Below the pieces are notes generated by a model, which saw only the letters and a list, made by a program, of their open reading frames with translations, searched no databases and had not been told where the DNA came from. Made by a program: the position numbers and the translations under genes. From Bacteroidales bacterium (GTDB taxonomy: Bacteria; Bacteroidota; Bacteroidia; Bacteroidales; ML635J-15), in NCBI GenBank assembly GCA_031275085.1, contig JAISPG010000056.1, forward strand, positions 1-64,000: 64,000 nt of DNA. The letters are read 5' to 3'. This document shows positions 9,834 through 19,419 of this stretch, piece after piece (position 1 is the first letter of the stretch; every line of letters starts with the position of its first letter).

Positions 9834-9875
9834 ATAAAAAATAATGAGCCCTGAATTTATTCCAAGGCTCATTAT
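9834..9875 (-). terminator. Rho-independent terminator of argF-arcC unit
   Basis: A perfect 10-bp stem (ATAATGAGCC / GGCTCATTAT at 9841-9850 and 9866-9875) is followed on the minus strand by TTTTTATATT, placed 18 bp after the argF stop. On the plus strand there is no T-run, so it mainly serves the minus-strand genes. Confidence 0.75.
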
Positions 9876-9893
9876 GAATATCTTAATGTTAGA

Positions 9894-10895
9894 TTATGCT
9901 CCTAAAGTAGCAACCATTACAGCTTTAATAGTATGAAGCCTGTTTTCCGCTTCATCGAAGACTATTGACATTGAAGATTCAAAAACATCTTCGGAAACTT
10001 CCATGGCTTCAATTCCGAATTTTTGATAAATTTCTTCTCCTACTGTAGTTTCTCTGTTATGGAATGCTGGCAGGCAATGTAAAAATTTCACATTTGGATT
10101 CCCGGTTTTTTTGACTACATCCATATTAACCTGATATGGTTTTAATAATTTAATTCTTTGTTCCCAAACTTCTGCCGGCTCTCCCATTGAAACCCATACA
10201 TCGGTATATAAGAAATCACAACCTTTTGCTCCTTCTTCAACTTTTTCTGTTAAAGTTATTTTTGCTCCTGTTTCTTTTGCGATTTTTTTACATTCTTTAA
10301 CAAGCTTTTCTTCAGGCCATAAAGATTTAGGTGCACAAGCCCTGAAATCCATACCCATTTTAGCTGCTCCAACCATTAATGAATTTCCCATATTGTTACG
10401 TGCATCACCAAAATAGCAGAAAGCAACTTTATTAAGAGGCTTGTCTGTATGTTCCATCATAGTTAAAAAATCTGCCAGAATCTGAGTCGGATGGAATTCT
10501 GTGGTTAAACCGTTCCAAACCGGAACGCCAGCATATTCAGCTAAAGTTTCTACAATTTCCTGAGAATATCCGCGATATTCGATACCGTCATACATTCTAC
10601 CTAAAACTCTTGCAGTATCTTTCATAGATTCTTTTTTTCCTATTTGTGAACCTGAAGGACCAAGATAAGTAACATGCGCTCCCTGATCAAGAGCTGCAAC
10701 CTCAAACGCACAACGTGTACGGGTAGAATCTTTTTCGAAAAGAAGAACAATATTTTTACCTTTTAATTTAGGTTGTTCTGTTCCTGCATATTTTGCTCTT
10801 TTTAATTCTAAAGATAAATTTAATAAGTGTTCAATTTCTTTTGGAGTAAAATCCAATAATTTTAAAAAGCTTCTGTTTCTTAAATTGAATGCCAT
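9894..10895 (-). CDS. argF: Ornithine carbamoyltransferase
   Basis: 333 residues with the diagnostic carbamoyl-phosphate motif STRTRC, the HPTQ motif and the ornithine-site FLHCLPAFH. The enzyme interconverts ornithine plus carbamoyl phosphate and citrulline in the cytosol. It is directly downstream of carbamate kinase on the same strand (55 bp gap), which favours the catabolic (ArcB-like) direction: citrulline phosphorolysis feeding ATP formation. Catabolic and biosynthetic forms cannot be separated by motif alone. Arginine deiminase is not in the window. Confidence 0.93.
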   Translation of the reverse strand: MAFNLRNRSFLKLLDFTPKEIEHLLNLSLELKRAKYAGTEQPKLKGKNIVLLFEKDSTRTRCAFEVAALDQGAHVTYLGPSGSQIGKKESMKDTARVLGRMYDGIEYRGYSQEIVETLAEYAGVPVWNGLTTEFHPTQILADFLTMMEHTDKPLNKVAFCYFGDARNNMGNSLMVGAAKMGMDFRACAPKSLWPEEKLVKECKKIAKETGAKITLTEKVEEGAKGCDFLYTDVWVSMGEPAEVWEQRIKLLKPYQVNMDVVKKTGNPNVKFLHCLPAFHNRETTVGEEIYQKFGIEAMEVSEDVFESSMSIVFDEAENRLHTIKAVMVATLGA

Positions 10896-10950
10896 AATAC
10901 TTATATTTAATTTGTTATTATTTTATTTTTTGATTTGAAAAATAAATCTA

Positions 10951-11901
10951 TTAATCATTAACAATTCTTGTACCTGCTTCGGGTTTTCCAAGTTGACCGG
11001 CTTCTGTTATGATACAGGTTTTTCCTCCGTTTTCAACAAATTGGAGGGCAGCTCTTATTTTTGGAGCCATACTTCCTTCTGTAAAATGTCCTTCCTGTAT
11101 ATATTTTTTTGCTTCGGAAACAGTAATAACATCTAATTGCTTTTCTTCAGGAGTATGGAAAAATAAACATACTTTCGGAACGTCAGTAAGAATATAGAAC
11201 TCATCTGCTCCTATTTGAGTTGCCAGTAACGAAGAAGCAAGATCTTTATCAATTACAGCATCAATACCTTCAAGTCTTCCTGGTTCTGCATAATGTACAG
11301 GAATTCCGCCACCACCAACTGTAACGACAATATTTCCCTCTCTGGCTAATTTTTCAATTGAATCACGATTGTTTATTTCCAATGGTCTGGGAGAAGCAAC
11401 AACCTTTCTCCATCCTTTCCCTTTAGGGTCTTTGGCAAATGAATCTTTAGGATTCTTTTCCTTCAGAGAATTCATTTCTTCTTCTGTGTAATAAGGACCA
11501 ATAGGTTTTGTTGGGTTTTGAAAAGCAGTATCATTTTTATCCACAACAACCTGAGTGACCAATGTAAGGATATCTTTATTATATCCGTGTTTTTTAAGTG
11601 CATTTCTGAATTGTTGTTCTATGATATAACCAATAAAACCCTGGGAATAAGCTCCGCAAACATCCAACGGCATTTCAGGAATATCATAAAGTTTTTCTCC
11701 TGCATTGTTCTGTAATAATATATTACCAACCTGAGGTCCATTGCCGTGACCGATTACTATGTTATAATCATTTTTTACAAGATCTAATAAACTTTTGCAA
11801 GTTTCGTAAACATTTGCTTCCTGTTCATTTATTGTTCCTTTTTGTCCTGCTCTTAATAATGCATTGCCTCCAAAAGCGACAACCGCTAATTTTTTTGCCA
11901 T
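10951..11901 (-). CDS. arcC: Carbamate kinase
   Basis: 316 residues from the ATG at 11901; an earlier GTG at 11907 would add two residues. The N-terminus AVVAFGGNALL and the GGGGIPV and IDKDLASSLLA segments are typical of the amino-acid-kinase-fold carbamate kinases. It transfers phosphate from carbamoyl phosphate to ADP, yielding ATP, CO2 and ammonia. First gene of a two-gene unit with ornithine carbamoyltransferase; a TAnnTTTG box and a 16-bp palindrome lie upstream and are candidate control sites. Confidence 0.93.
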   Translation of the reverse strand: MAKKLAVVAFGGNALLRAGQKGTINEQEANVYETCKSLLDLVKNDYNIVIGHGNGPQVGNILLQNNAGEKLYDIPEMPLDVCGAYSQGFIGYIIEQQFRNALKKHGYNKDILTLVTQVVVDKNDTAFQNPTKPIGPYYTEEEMNSLKEKNPKDSFAKDPKGKGWRKVVASPRPLEINNRDSIEKLAREGNIVVTVGGGGIPVHYAEPGRLEGIDAVIDKDLASSLLATQIGADEFYILTDVPKVCLFFHTPEEKQLDVITVSEAKKYIQEGHFTEGSMAPKIRAALQFVENGGKTCIITEAGQLGKPEAGTRIVND

Positions 11902-11924
11902 AAACACTTTTTTTTGATTTATGA

Positions 11925-11932
11925 CAAAACTA
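11925..11932 (-). promoter_or_regulatory. Promoter -7 box (TAGTTTTG) for arcC
   Basis: Minus-strand match to TAnnTTTG, 23 bases before the chosen arcC ATG. The palindrome at 11953-11968 occupies the -33 region. Confidence 0.5.
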
Positions 11933-11952
11933 AAATATTTTATAATAAAAAT

Positions 11953-11968
11953 AATAACATATGTTATT
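11953..11968. promoter_or_regulatory. Perfect 16-bp palindrome, candidate operator for arcC
   Basis: AATAACATATGTTATT is a perfect dyad located 20 bp upstream of the arcC -7 box, in the position expected for an activator or repressor dimer such as a CRP/FNR-type regulator. The identity of the regulator is inference. The rest of the 11902-12204 intergenic region is AT-rich without further genes. Confidence 0.4.
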
Positions 11969-12145
11969 TAGCATATTTTGTCAATAATAGTAAAATAGAT
12001 TTTTATCTTAAACTTAAATAATTGACTGCTACTTAAGCATTGTATTTTTCCAATTTTGAGCAATTTTAAAATATATATTTAATGGAATTTTTTAGAAATA
12101 TAAAAAATGCTAAGAAATAATTATTTTTTTATAAAATTATTAGTA

Positions 12146-12153
12146 TATATTTG
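12146..12153 (+). promoter_or_regulatory. Promoter -7 box (TATATTTG)
   Basis: Matches TAnnTTTG 51 bases upstream of the gene at 12205. The -33 region is a T-run rather than TTTG. Confidence 0.5.
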
Positions 12154-12204
12154 TAGCATGAAAATTGCATGACAAAAAAGACGTTAAATATTTAATTCAA
12201 TTTT

Positions 12205-12867
12205 ATGAAAACAGTTAAATTTTTATTTTTAATTATCGCAGTATCATTAATTTCTTTTGCTGCAAATGCCCAAAAACCTTTTGCAGGAACAATAACTTAT
12301 AGCATAACATATGAAGGAGAAGATCTTGATGCAGCTACAAGAGCCCAGTTACCTAGTGAGTTGATAGTAAATATCAGTGGAAGTAAAGTTCGTAATGAAC
12401 AGGTTTCTCCTTTTTATAATGTTGCTTCAATTTCAAATTTTGATGACGGATCTACAATTATCCTGTTTGACGCAATGGGAATGAAATATGCTGTAAAACA
12501 AACAAAAGAAGAGGCTGATAAATTGAATGAAGAAGCTGGTGTTCCTGATCCTCAAATAAAATTTGTTGACGAAACAAAAACAATTGCAGGATATAAATGT
12601 AAAAAAGCAGAAATAAGCATTCCGGAAGATGAAGATGTATATGAAGTATATTATACAACTGAAATCGAAGTACCAAAAGGCATAAATGATAATTTAGGAT
12701 TTAAAGGTATTGATGGATTGTTGATGGAATACACAATGAATCAGGGAGGTATAATTACAATAGTTTCTGCTAAAGAAATAAAAAAAGGAAAACCAAAAGG
12801 TCATTTATTCTCTATACCTGATGATTATGAAGTAAAAACAATGGAAGAATTTGGTTCAATGTTTTAA
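12205..12867 (+). CDS. Exported DUF4412/GLPGLI-like protein, unknown function
   Basis: 220 residues with a signal peptide ending AANAQ. The mature protein reads as alternating beta-strands: FAGTITYSITYEG near the start, IILFDAMGMKYAVKQ in the middle and a DETKTIAGYKCKKAEI motif. That motif is characteristic of the Bacteroidota exported families DUF4412 and GLPGLI, in which the protein starts with 'G.I.Y...' and has an 'I.GYkcKKA' centre. No catalytic residues seen. It stands alone between its own promoter and a strong terminator, so it is monocistronic. Confidence 0.65.
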   Translation: MKTVKFLFLIIAVSLISFAANAQKPFAGTITYSITYEGEDLDAATRAQLPSELIVNISGSKVRNEQVSPFYNVASISNFDDGSTIILFDAMGMKYAVKQTKEEADKLNEEAGVPDPQIKFVDETKTIAGYKCKKAEISIPEDEDVYEVYYTTEIEVPKGINDNLGFKGIDGLLMEYTMNQGGIITIVSAKEIKKGKPKGHLFSIPDDYEVKTMEEFGSMF

Positions 12868-12898
12868 CCAAATTCTTTTAATAAAATATGAAAAAAAA

Positions 12899-12926
12899 GA
12901 ATCCTCCCTCTGAGGATTTTTTTTAT
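12899..12926 (+). terminator. Rho-independent terminator
   Basis: Stem AATCCTC / GAGGATT with a 5-base loop followed by eight T residues, 33 bp after the preceding stop and just before ftsK. Confidence 0.85.
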
Positions 12927-12937
12927 TTTTACCGTCT

Positions 12938-15415
12938 ATGACAAAAAAAGTAAAAGATACTGTAAAAAAAACAAAGGAGAAAAAGAAAAGAAAACGCTCA
13001 GGTAATGGGGTTAAAGGAGTAATAAATTTCTTCAGGGACGAACGGTTTAAAGTTTGTCTTGGAGTATTTTTACTTGCATTCTCTCTTATTCTTTGTCTTT
13101 CCTTTACTTCATATTTTTTTACATGGAAATCCGACCAGAGTATTTTAGGAATGGATATTCTGGAGATTTTTTCTAAAAACTCTTATCAGGTAGAAAACTG
13201 GGTTGGAAAATTAGGGGCTGTTTTTTCCAATAAATTTATCCACGACCTGTTTGGGCTTGCTTCATTTTCATTTATATTTTTAACTATATTTTACGGGTTA
13301 TATCTGTTAAATATAAAATTTGGCAAACCCTGGCGTACTTTATTCCTGACTATTATATATACTATATGGTTTAGTGTTGCATTGGCTGCGTTTTTTGCAG
13401 ATAAGTTCTTTATGGTCGGAGGAGCGCATGGATATTATATATTTGAATGGTTGACCGGAGTATTAGGAAAATTCGGAGCTTTTACATTATTATTTTTATC
13501 TGCATTTATTATTATCATATATAGTTTTAAAAATTCGCTTGGTTGGGCTAAATCAAAGATTAATAAATTATCAAAAATATCTAAGAAAGATTTTGAGGAA
13601 AATCTTAATGATGAAATTGAAGTTTCCGGGAAGGAAACTCTTTTGTCTGAGATCGATTTTGATCTGAATGATAATACAGATATCAGTGAAGAAAATTCAT
13701 TAACTGATTTTGATCTGGACAAAGATATAATGCCTGATAATTATGAATATAAAAATAAATTTGATGAATTGGAAATAAATGAACCGGAACCGGAAGAAGA
13801 AACAGTAAAAATAGAAAAAGACAACACGGAAGAAGGACTGGAATTTGATGTTAATCAGATAGTTGAAGAAGAAGTGGTTGATGAAATAAGTACAGAATTT
13901 CTGGAGGATTATGACCCTACTAAGGATCTTGAATTTTATAAGATGCCTCCTATAGACATTCTTACTGATTATCCTGCCAGAAAAGCTGATGTAACGAGAG
14001 ATGAATTAAATGAAAATAAAGACAAGATTGTAAAAACTTTAAGAGATTATAAGATAGAGATTTCCCGTATTACTGCAACAATAGGTCCTACGGTTACCTT
14101 ATATGAAATTGTTCCCGCACCGGGAATAAGAATTTCCAAAATAAAAAATCTTGAAGATGATATTGCTTTAAGTTTAGCTGCATTAGGTATAAGAATTATT
14201 GCTCCAATTCCCGGAAAAGGTACCATTGGCATTGAAGTTCCTAATTCAAAACCGGAAACAGTATCGATGCGTTCTGTTTTGAAGTCTGCAAAATTTCAGG
14301 AATCTGATTATGAATTACCTGTTGCAATGGGAAAAACAATTTCTAATGAAACTTATGTCTTTAACCTTGCAAAAACACCTCACCTTTTAGTCGCAGGTGC
14401 TACAGGACAAGGAAAATCCGTAGGTGTTAATGCTATAATTGCGTCATTACTTTATAAAAAGCATCCGTCACAATTGAAATTTGTTCTGGTTGACCCTAAA
14501 ATGGTAGAGTTATCCATTTACAGTAGAATTGAAAAACATTATCTGGCTAAATTACCTAACGAAGAATCTGCAATAATAACTGATGTATCGAAAGTTGTTC
14601 CTGCAATGAATTCATTGTGTATTGAAATGGATCAACGATATAAATTACTTACAGATGCAGGAGTAAGGAATATAACGGAATATAATTCAAAATTTGTTAA
14701 ACGCAGATTAAATCCGCAAAAAGGACATTATTTTATGCCTTATATTGTTGTAATAATTGATGAATTTGCAGATATAATCGTACAGGAAGGAAAGCAGGTT
14801 GAAACACCGATTTCACGTTTAGCGGCAAAAGCCCGTGCAATTGGAATACATTTAATTGTTGCAACCCAGAGACCGTCAACAGATGTCATTACAGGTGTTA
14901 TCAAGGCCAATTTTCCTACACGTATTGCATTTAAAGTAACTAACGGATATGACTCTAAAACGATTTTAGATTCGACTGGAGCAAATCAGTTAATTGGTAG
15001 AGGAGATATGTTAATTTCCGAAACCGGAAAAATCAATCGTGTTCAATGCGCATTTATTGATACTCCTGAAGTTGAATTACTTGTAGAACATATCAGTTCT
15101 CAGCAAGGATATCCTATGGTCATGGAACTTCCGGAACCGGAAATAGCTGAAGGTGGTAGTGGTGGTGCCGGATTAGATACAAATGAAAAAGACGAACTTT
15201 TTGAGGAAGCAGCACGTATTGTTGTAAGACATCAACAAGGATCAACGTCTCTGATACAAAGAAAGATGAGTATAGGCTATAATCGTGCAGGACGAATTAT
15301 AGACCAACTGGAAGCTGCAGGAATTGTGGGACCTTATGAAGGTAGTAAGGCACGTCAGGTATTTTATCCTGATGAGTTTTCTTTGGAACAATATTTGAAT
15401 AGTTTAAATCAATAA
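12938..15415 (+). CDS. ftsK: DNA translocase FtsK/SpoIIIE
   Basis: 825 residues. Four hydrophobic helices fall at about 33-61, 100-124, 131-154 and 174-193, followed by an acidic linker (about 210-340). The motor domain has Walker A GATGQGKS near residue 486, Walker B VVIIDEFAD and the VATQRPS motif. The last ~65 residues form the winged-helix gamma domain (IVVRHQQGSTSLIQRKMSIGY...), which reads KOPS-like polar sequences. It pumps chromosome termini through the closing septum and activates XerCD. The only ATG near the terminator-proximal start is at 12938. LolA-like gene follows 19 bp later. Confidence 0.95.
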   Translation: MTKKVKDTVKKTKEKKKRKRSGNGVKGVINFFRDERFKVCLGVFLLAFSLILCLSFTSYFFTWKSDQSILGMDILEIFSKNSYQVENWVGKLGAVFSNKFIHDLFGLASFSFIFLTIFYGLYLLNIKFGKPWRTLFLTIIYTIWFSVALAAFFADKFFMVGGAHGYYIFEWLTGVLGKFGAFTLLFLSAFIIIIYSFKNSLGWAKSKINKLSKISKKDFEENLNDEIEVSGKETLLSEIDFDLNDNTDISEENSLTDFDLDKDIMPDNYEYKNKFDELEINEPEPEEETVKIEKDNTEEGLEFDVNQIVEEEVVDEISTEFLEDYDPTKDLEFYKMPPIDILTDYPARKADVTRDELNENKDKIVKTLRDYKIEISRITATIGPTVTLYEIVPAPGIRISKIKNLEDDIALSLAALGIRIIAPIPGKGTIGIEVPNSKPETVSMRSVLKSAKFQESDYELPVAMGKTISNETYVFNLAKTPHLLVAGATGQGKSVGVNAIIASLLYKKHPSQLKFVLVDPKMVELSIYSRIEKHYLAKLPNEESAIITDVSKVVPAMNSLCIEMDQRYKLLTDAGVRNITEYNSKFVKRRLNPQKGHYFMPYIVVIIDEFADIIVQEGKQVETPISRLAAKARAIGIHLIVATQRPSTDVITGVIKANFPTRIAFKVTNGYDSKTILDSTGANQLIGRGDMLISETGKINRVQCAFIDTPEVELLVEHISSQQGYPMVMELPEPEIAEGGSGGAGLDTNEKDELFEEAARIVVRHQQGSTSLIQRKMSIGYNRAGRIIDQLEAAGIVGPYEGSKARQVFYPDEFSLEQYLNSLNQ

Positions 15416-15434
15416 TTTTAAATTTATTAATATT

Positions 15435-16091
15435 ATGAAAATAATTAGAAATTTACTGATTAGCACGCTTTTACTTTTTTCAGGCATGTGTTATTCTCAA
15501 AGTGACGAAAAGCCGGTAGCTTTACTTGACGAAGTTGCTGCAAAAATAGAATCCTATTCTACCTTAAAAATAGAATTTATTGTTTATATCGAAAATAATC
15601 AGGGAGGGAACAGAGATCCATATAGTGGCAGCGCAATGTATAAAGCCGGTAATTATAAGCTTGATATGATGGGACAAATAGTATTTTCGGATGGAAAAAC
15701 AAATTGGACTTATCTTAAAGATGCCGATGAAGTAAATATTACAAAAAATACTGAGGGGGGAGATATTATGGTAAATCCTAAAAATCTTTTAAAAGATTAT
15801 AAAAATAACTTTAAGATAACTCAGATTTCTGATAAATTTGAAAAAAATCGCCCTTTGGTTGAAATAGATTTGTACCCTAAAAAAATTGATGACAAAAAAT
15901 ATTCACGTATTACGTTAAAAATTGATAAAACAAAGAAACAAATCTATTCGATAAGATATGTAGGAAAAGATGGAATAAACTATTTGATTGAAATAAGTAA
16001 GTTTATTGAAAATCCTGCAATACAGGATTCGGAAATAAAATTTAGTAATAGCTTATTCCCTGATGCGGAAATTATTGATATGCGGGAATAA
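15435..16091 (+). CDS. LolA-like outer-membrane lipoprotein carrier protein
   Basis: 218 residues with a signal peptide (MKIIRNLLISTLLLFSGMCYSQ). The mature region follows the LolA/LolB half-barrel pattern: LDEVAAKIESYSTLKIEF near the start, GNYKLDMMGQIVFSDGKTNW (the 'dG...w' strand) and a late IRYVGKDGINYLIEI strand. It would carry lipoproteins or other lipids across the periplasm. The ftsK-lolA adjacency is common in Bacteroidota and proteobacteria, supporting the call. Confidence 0.85.
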   Translation: MKIIRNLLISTLLLFSGMCYSQSDEKPVALLDEVAAKIESYSTLKIEFIVYIENNQGGNRDPYSGSAMYKAGNYKLDMMGQIVFSDGKTNWTYLKDADEVNITKNTEGGDIMVNPKNLLKDYKNNFKITQISDKFEKNRPLVEIDLYPKKIDDKKYSRITLKIDKTKKQIYSIRYVGKDGINYLIEISKFIENPAIQDSEIKFSNSLFPDAEIIDMRE

Positions 16092-16172
16092 TTATAAAAT
16101 ATTTTGAGATTTTATTTTGCTGATTCAATAGAATTAGTATTTTTGTATTCTCATTTAGTAAAATAAACCCAA

Positions 16173-16261
<89 letters not shown>

Positions 16262-16293
16262 AAACAATGCTGAAAATCAGCATGTTTTAAGAT

Positions 16294-16337
16294 AAACACC
16301 CAATTTTTTTCTTAGATTAGAATTGGGTGTTTTTTTT
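16294..16337 (+). terminator. Terminator after tRNA-Ser
   Basis: AAACACCCAATT pairs with AATTGGGTGTTT and is followed by a T-run. It separates the tRNA from the glycan-decoration cluster. Confidence 0.8.
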
Positions 16338-16416
16338 ATTATTACTTGTCAAAAGGGTTACGAATTGGAAATTCCATGTAGAATAACTATTTTTACTTGA
16401 TTTTTTTTTGGTAAAA

Positions 16417-17478
16417 ATGAATATATCTATTATTGGCGCAGGTAATGGCGGGCAAGCTATGGCTGGTCATTTTTCATTATTAGGACATCGTATTGTGTTA
16501 TACAATAGAAGTTTGGATAAACTTCAGAAAATAATAACAAATAATCGTATTGAACTTATTGGTGCTATTAATGATTCTACTGAAATCCATACAATTACTG
16601 ATGATATAGAAAAAGCAGTAAGCGGAGCCGAACTTATAATGATTACAACAACTGCAAATGCCCATAAAGATATTGCAAAAAAAATAGCTCCATATGTTGA
16701 AGAAAATCAAATAATCGTTTTAAATCCGGGAAGAACTTTAGGAGCAATTGAATTTTCTAATGAGCTATTTGAAAATACAGATAAGAAAGTATATATAGCA
16801 GAAGCACAGAGCCTTATTTATGCTTGTAGGGCAGAGCCCGATGGGCTTGTAAATATTATTGGAATAAAGGATAAAATTCTTTTGTCTGCTTTTCCTGCTA
16901 TAGATACGGACTTTGTGATCAATAAATTGAACAATGTTTTCAATTGCTTTGTTAAAGCCAGGAATGTTTTAGAAACAAGCCTTGAGAATATTGGGGCAAT
17001 ATTTCATCCGGCAGTGGTATTATTTAATGCTGCAGCAATTGAAAGAGGCACGTCATTTTATTTTTATAATGATATGACTCCTTTTATTGCAGCTTTTCTG
17101 GAAAAATTAGATAAAGAACGTATTGAAATAGGAAAATCATTTGAAATTAATTTGATTCCTGTCAGCGAGTGGGTTTCTTATGCATACACAAATATTGAAG
17201 GAGAAAGTTTATGCGAAAAAATGCAGAATAATAAAGCATATTATAAAATAAAAGCGCCAACTGAATTAACAAGCAGGATGCTTACCGAAGATGTTCCTAC
17301 AGGAATTTTGCCTCTTATAGAGTTAGGAAAGTTATCAGGATTATATTCCCCATTATTGACATCTGTATTTGAAATTACTCAAGCATTATTGAAAACTGAT
17401 TTTCTGGAACATGGAAGAACATTGTCGAATTTGAAATTATATAATCTTACAAAAGAAGAATTTTTGAAAATTTTATAG
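16417..17478 (+). CDS. NAD/NADP octopine/nopaline dehydrogenase family protein
   Basis: 353 residues from ATG 16417 (a TTG at 16408 is a poorer alternative). N-terminal Rossmann motif IIGAGNGGQAMAGHF, then an opine-dehydrogenase C-terminal domain with the conserved GAIFHP segment near residue 190, which carries the catalytic-type histidine. Family members reductively condense an amino acid with a 2-oxo acid to an N-(carboxyalkyl) amino acid. First gene of the cluster, 1 bp before the B12 mutase. N-carboxyethyl amino acids are known substituents of some O-antigens, so a role in making a glycan substituent is a reasonable inference; substrates are unknown. Confidence 0.8.
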   Translation: MNISIIGAGNGGQAMAGHFSLLGHRIVLYNRSLDKLQKIITNNRIELIGAINDSTEIHTITDDIEKAVSGAELIMITTTANAHKDIAKKIAPYVEENQIIVLNPGRTLGAIEFSNELFENTDKKVYIAEAQSLIYACRAEPDGLVNIIGIKDKILLSAFPAIDTDFVINKLNNVFNCFVKARNVLETSLENIGAIFHPAVVLFNAAAIERGTSFYFYNDMTPFIAAFLEKLDKERIEIGKSFEINLIPVSEWVSYAYTNIEGESLCEKMQNNKAYYKIKAPTELTSRMLTEDVPTGILPLIELGKLSGLYSPLLTSVFEITQALLKTDFLEHGRTLSNLKLYNLTKEEFLKIL

Positions 17479-17479
17479 A

Positions 17480-19354
17480 ATGATTTTGAGAGTTGAAAAT
17501 AACGAAATTTTTGGACTTATACGACCATATAATGATGTGCATTCATTAGGAATATCATCAGTCGGGAAAATTCTGGAAGATTGTGGCTATAAAGTTATTT
17601 ATGGAGATATCATGATCTCAGAAGCAATTGTGTCTATTTCCAGGTCTGAGAATATTTCGTTATTAATAAAATGGATAAGAGATAATAAAATATCCCGTAT
17701 GGGATTCAGTTATCGGTTAGATCCAAAAGATGCTCAGAAGAATTTCGGTAAATTATACTATTTGTTAAAAGAATACAACTTATTCTCCTCTCAGGGAGGG
17801 CTCTTGAAGCAAATATATTTTGCGGGTTTACCGGAGTCATGTGATATTATTACTAAAGAATATCATGGAAGTGTTCCTGTATTTATCGGTGACGAAACAC
17901 AACTCGAAACTCTCCGGAAATTAGGTATTCCTGAAAATAAAATCCCAAATACTATTTTTAGAGGTTCCAAATATGATGACGACAGGTCTGGTTTTGCCAG
18001 AAAACTTATTGCTGATGAAGAATATAAATATCAGAAACCACTGCCAAAAAAGCAATATCAAAATTTTGGTACTTTTAAGGATACATTAACGGAAAGAATT
18101 TATAATAACAGATTATCCGGTGATATGCCATTAATTCGTGTACATGTAGGTCCTTATAATCAAAATTATGCCGAAGCAAAAAAGGAATTTAAATCATGGT
18201 TAAAAACTTTGGCGGAAACTGGATTTTTAGATATTGTTTCTGTAGGTTCTTCACAGCTTAGCCAATCGAATTTTGGAGAAGAATGGAGAGACAAACCAAA
18301 CGGAGGAGGGGTACCAATAAATTCCGAACAGGATTTGTATGAAATCTGGGAAGCAGCAAGACCAATGTTAGTGAGAACTTATGCTGGAACGAAAAACATT
18401 CCTCAACTGGCTGAGATTTATGAGAAAAATATAAACATTGCCTGGCATGCTCTTTCTTTTTGGTGGTTTAATCAGATAGATGGGCGGGGACCTTATTCTG
18501 TGAAGGAAAATCTTGAACAACATTATGAAACGTTAAAAATAATTGCAAAAACAGGGAAACCGTTTGAACCGAATATTCCACATCATTTTTCGTTCAGGGG
18601 AGGTGATGATTATACATATGTGCTTTCTGCATATCTTGCTATAAAAACAGCGAAAAAACTAGGTGTAAGCAATATCGTAATCCAAACAATGCTGAACACA
18701 CCAAAATCAACATGGGGAGTTCAGGATCTTGCAAAAGCCAGGGCATTACTCATGTTAGCAGACGAATTAAAAGATACTAATTTTAATATATTTTTTCAAC
18801 CCAGAGCAGGATTGGATTATTTTTCTCCTGATCTGGAAAAGGCAAAGATACAATTAGCTGCCGTAACAGCGATGATGGATGATATTATTCCTGACAATAC
18901 AAAAAGTCCGGATATAATTCATGTTGTCAGTTATTGTGAAGCAGTTAAACTTGCTACTCCGGAATATATAAATGAAAGTATTCAAATAACATTAAAGGCA
19001 CTTGAGGAGTATAGAAAGCAAAAAAAACTAGGGAATCTAGATGATATGAAAAACAATTTTGATGTAATAGCCAGAACAAAAGACATATATCAAAATGTAA
19101 AAGCAATTGTAGAAATTATCGAAAAAAATATATCGGATCCATATTCTCCAGAAGGGCTATACCAGATATTTAAAAAAGGAATAATGCCGGTTCCATATCT
19201 TTGGGAAGGAAGAGATGAATTTTCGGAAGCGGTAAAGTGGAAAACCGGGATTGTTGACGGAGGAGTTAAAATTGTAGACGAAAATGAAAAACCTTTAAAT
19301 CCGGTATTACGAGTCTCTGACATATTAAACCATAAACATCAATTTTTACTTTAA
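17480..19354 (+). CDS. Fused cobalamin-binding / glutamate-mutase-E-like protein
   Basis: 624 residues. The N-terminal ~150 residues form a B12-binding Rossmann domain with the base-off cobalamin motif DxHxxG as DVHSLG at residues 19-24. The remaining ~470 residues resemble the TIM-barrel of methylaspartate mutase epsilon subunit (glutamate mutase GlmE): FEPNIPHHFSFRGGDD, a region like SYCEAVKLATPEY, and a C-terminal PYLWEGRDEF. Glutamate mutase normally uses separate S and E chains; here both are in one polypeptide. Predicted reaction is an adenosylcobalamin-dependent carbon-skeleton rearrangement, possibly glutamate to 3-methylaspartate, but the substrate is inferred from resemblance only. 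Sits between the opine-type dehydrogenase and ATP-grasp genes. Confidence 0.7.
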   Translation: MILRVENNEIFGLIRPYNDVHSLGISSVGKILEDCGYKVIYGDIMISEAIVSISRSENISLLIKWIRDNKISRMGFSYRLDPKDAQKNFGKLYYLLKEYNLFSSQGGLLKQIYFAGLPESCDIITKEYHGSVPVFIGDETQLETLRKLGIPENKIPNTIFRGSKYDDDRSGFARKLIADEEYKYQKPLPKKQYQNFGTFKDTLTERIYNNRLSGDMPLIRVHVGPYNQNYAEAKKEFKSWLKTLAETGFLDIVSVGSSQLSQSNFGEEWRDKPNGGGVPINSEQDLYEIWEAARPMLVRTYAGTKNIPQLAEIYEKNINIAWHALSFWWFNQIDGRGPYSVKENLEQHYETLKIIAKTGKPFEPNIPHHFSFRGGDDYTYVLSAYLAIKTAKKLGVSNIVIQTMLNTPKSTWGVQDLAKARALLMLADELKDTNFNIFFQPRAGLDYFSPDLEKAKIQLAAVTAMMDDIIPDNTKSPDIIHVVSYCEAVKLATPEYINESIQITLKALEEYRKQKKLGNLDDMKNNFDVIARTKDIYQNVKAIVEIIEKNISDPYSPEGLYQIFKKGIMPVPYLWEGRDEFSEAVKWKTGIVDGGVKIVDENEKPLNPVLRVSDILNHKHQFLL

Positions 19355-19403
19355 GAAAAACTATAAAAGAAATTATTAATTTATTCGACCTCTATTAAGA
19401 TTA

Positions 19404-19411
19404 TAACTTTG
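19404..19411 (+). promoter_or_regulatory. Internal promoter -7 box (TAACTTTG)
   Basis: Matches TAnnTTTG in the 65-bp gap before the ATP-grasp gene, 8 bases from its ATG. No clear TTTG at -33. Suggests a second transcription start inside the cluster with a very short leader. Confidence 0.4.
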
Positions 19412-19419
19412 TTTGATAA

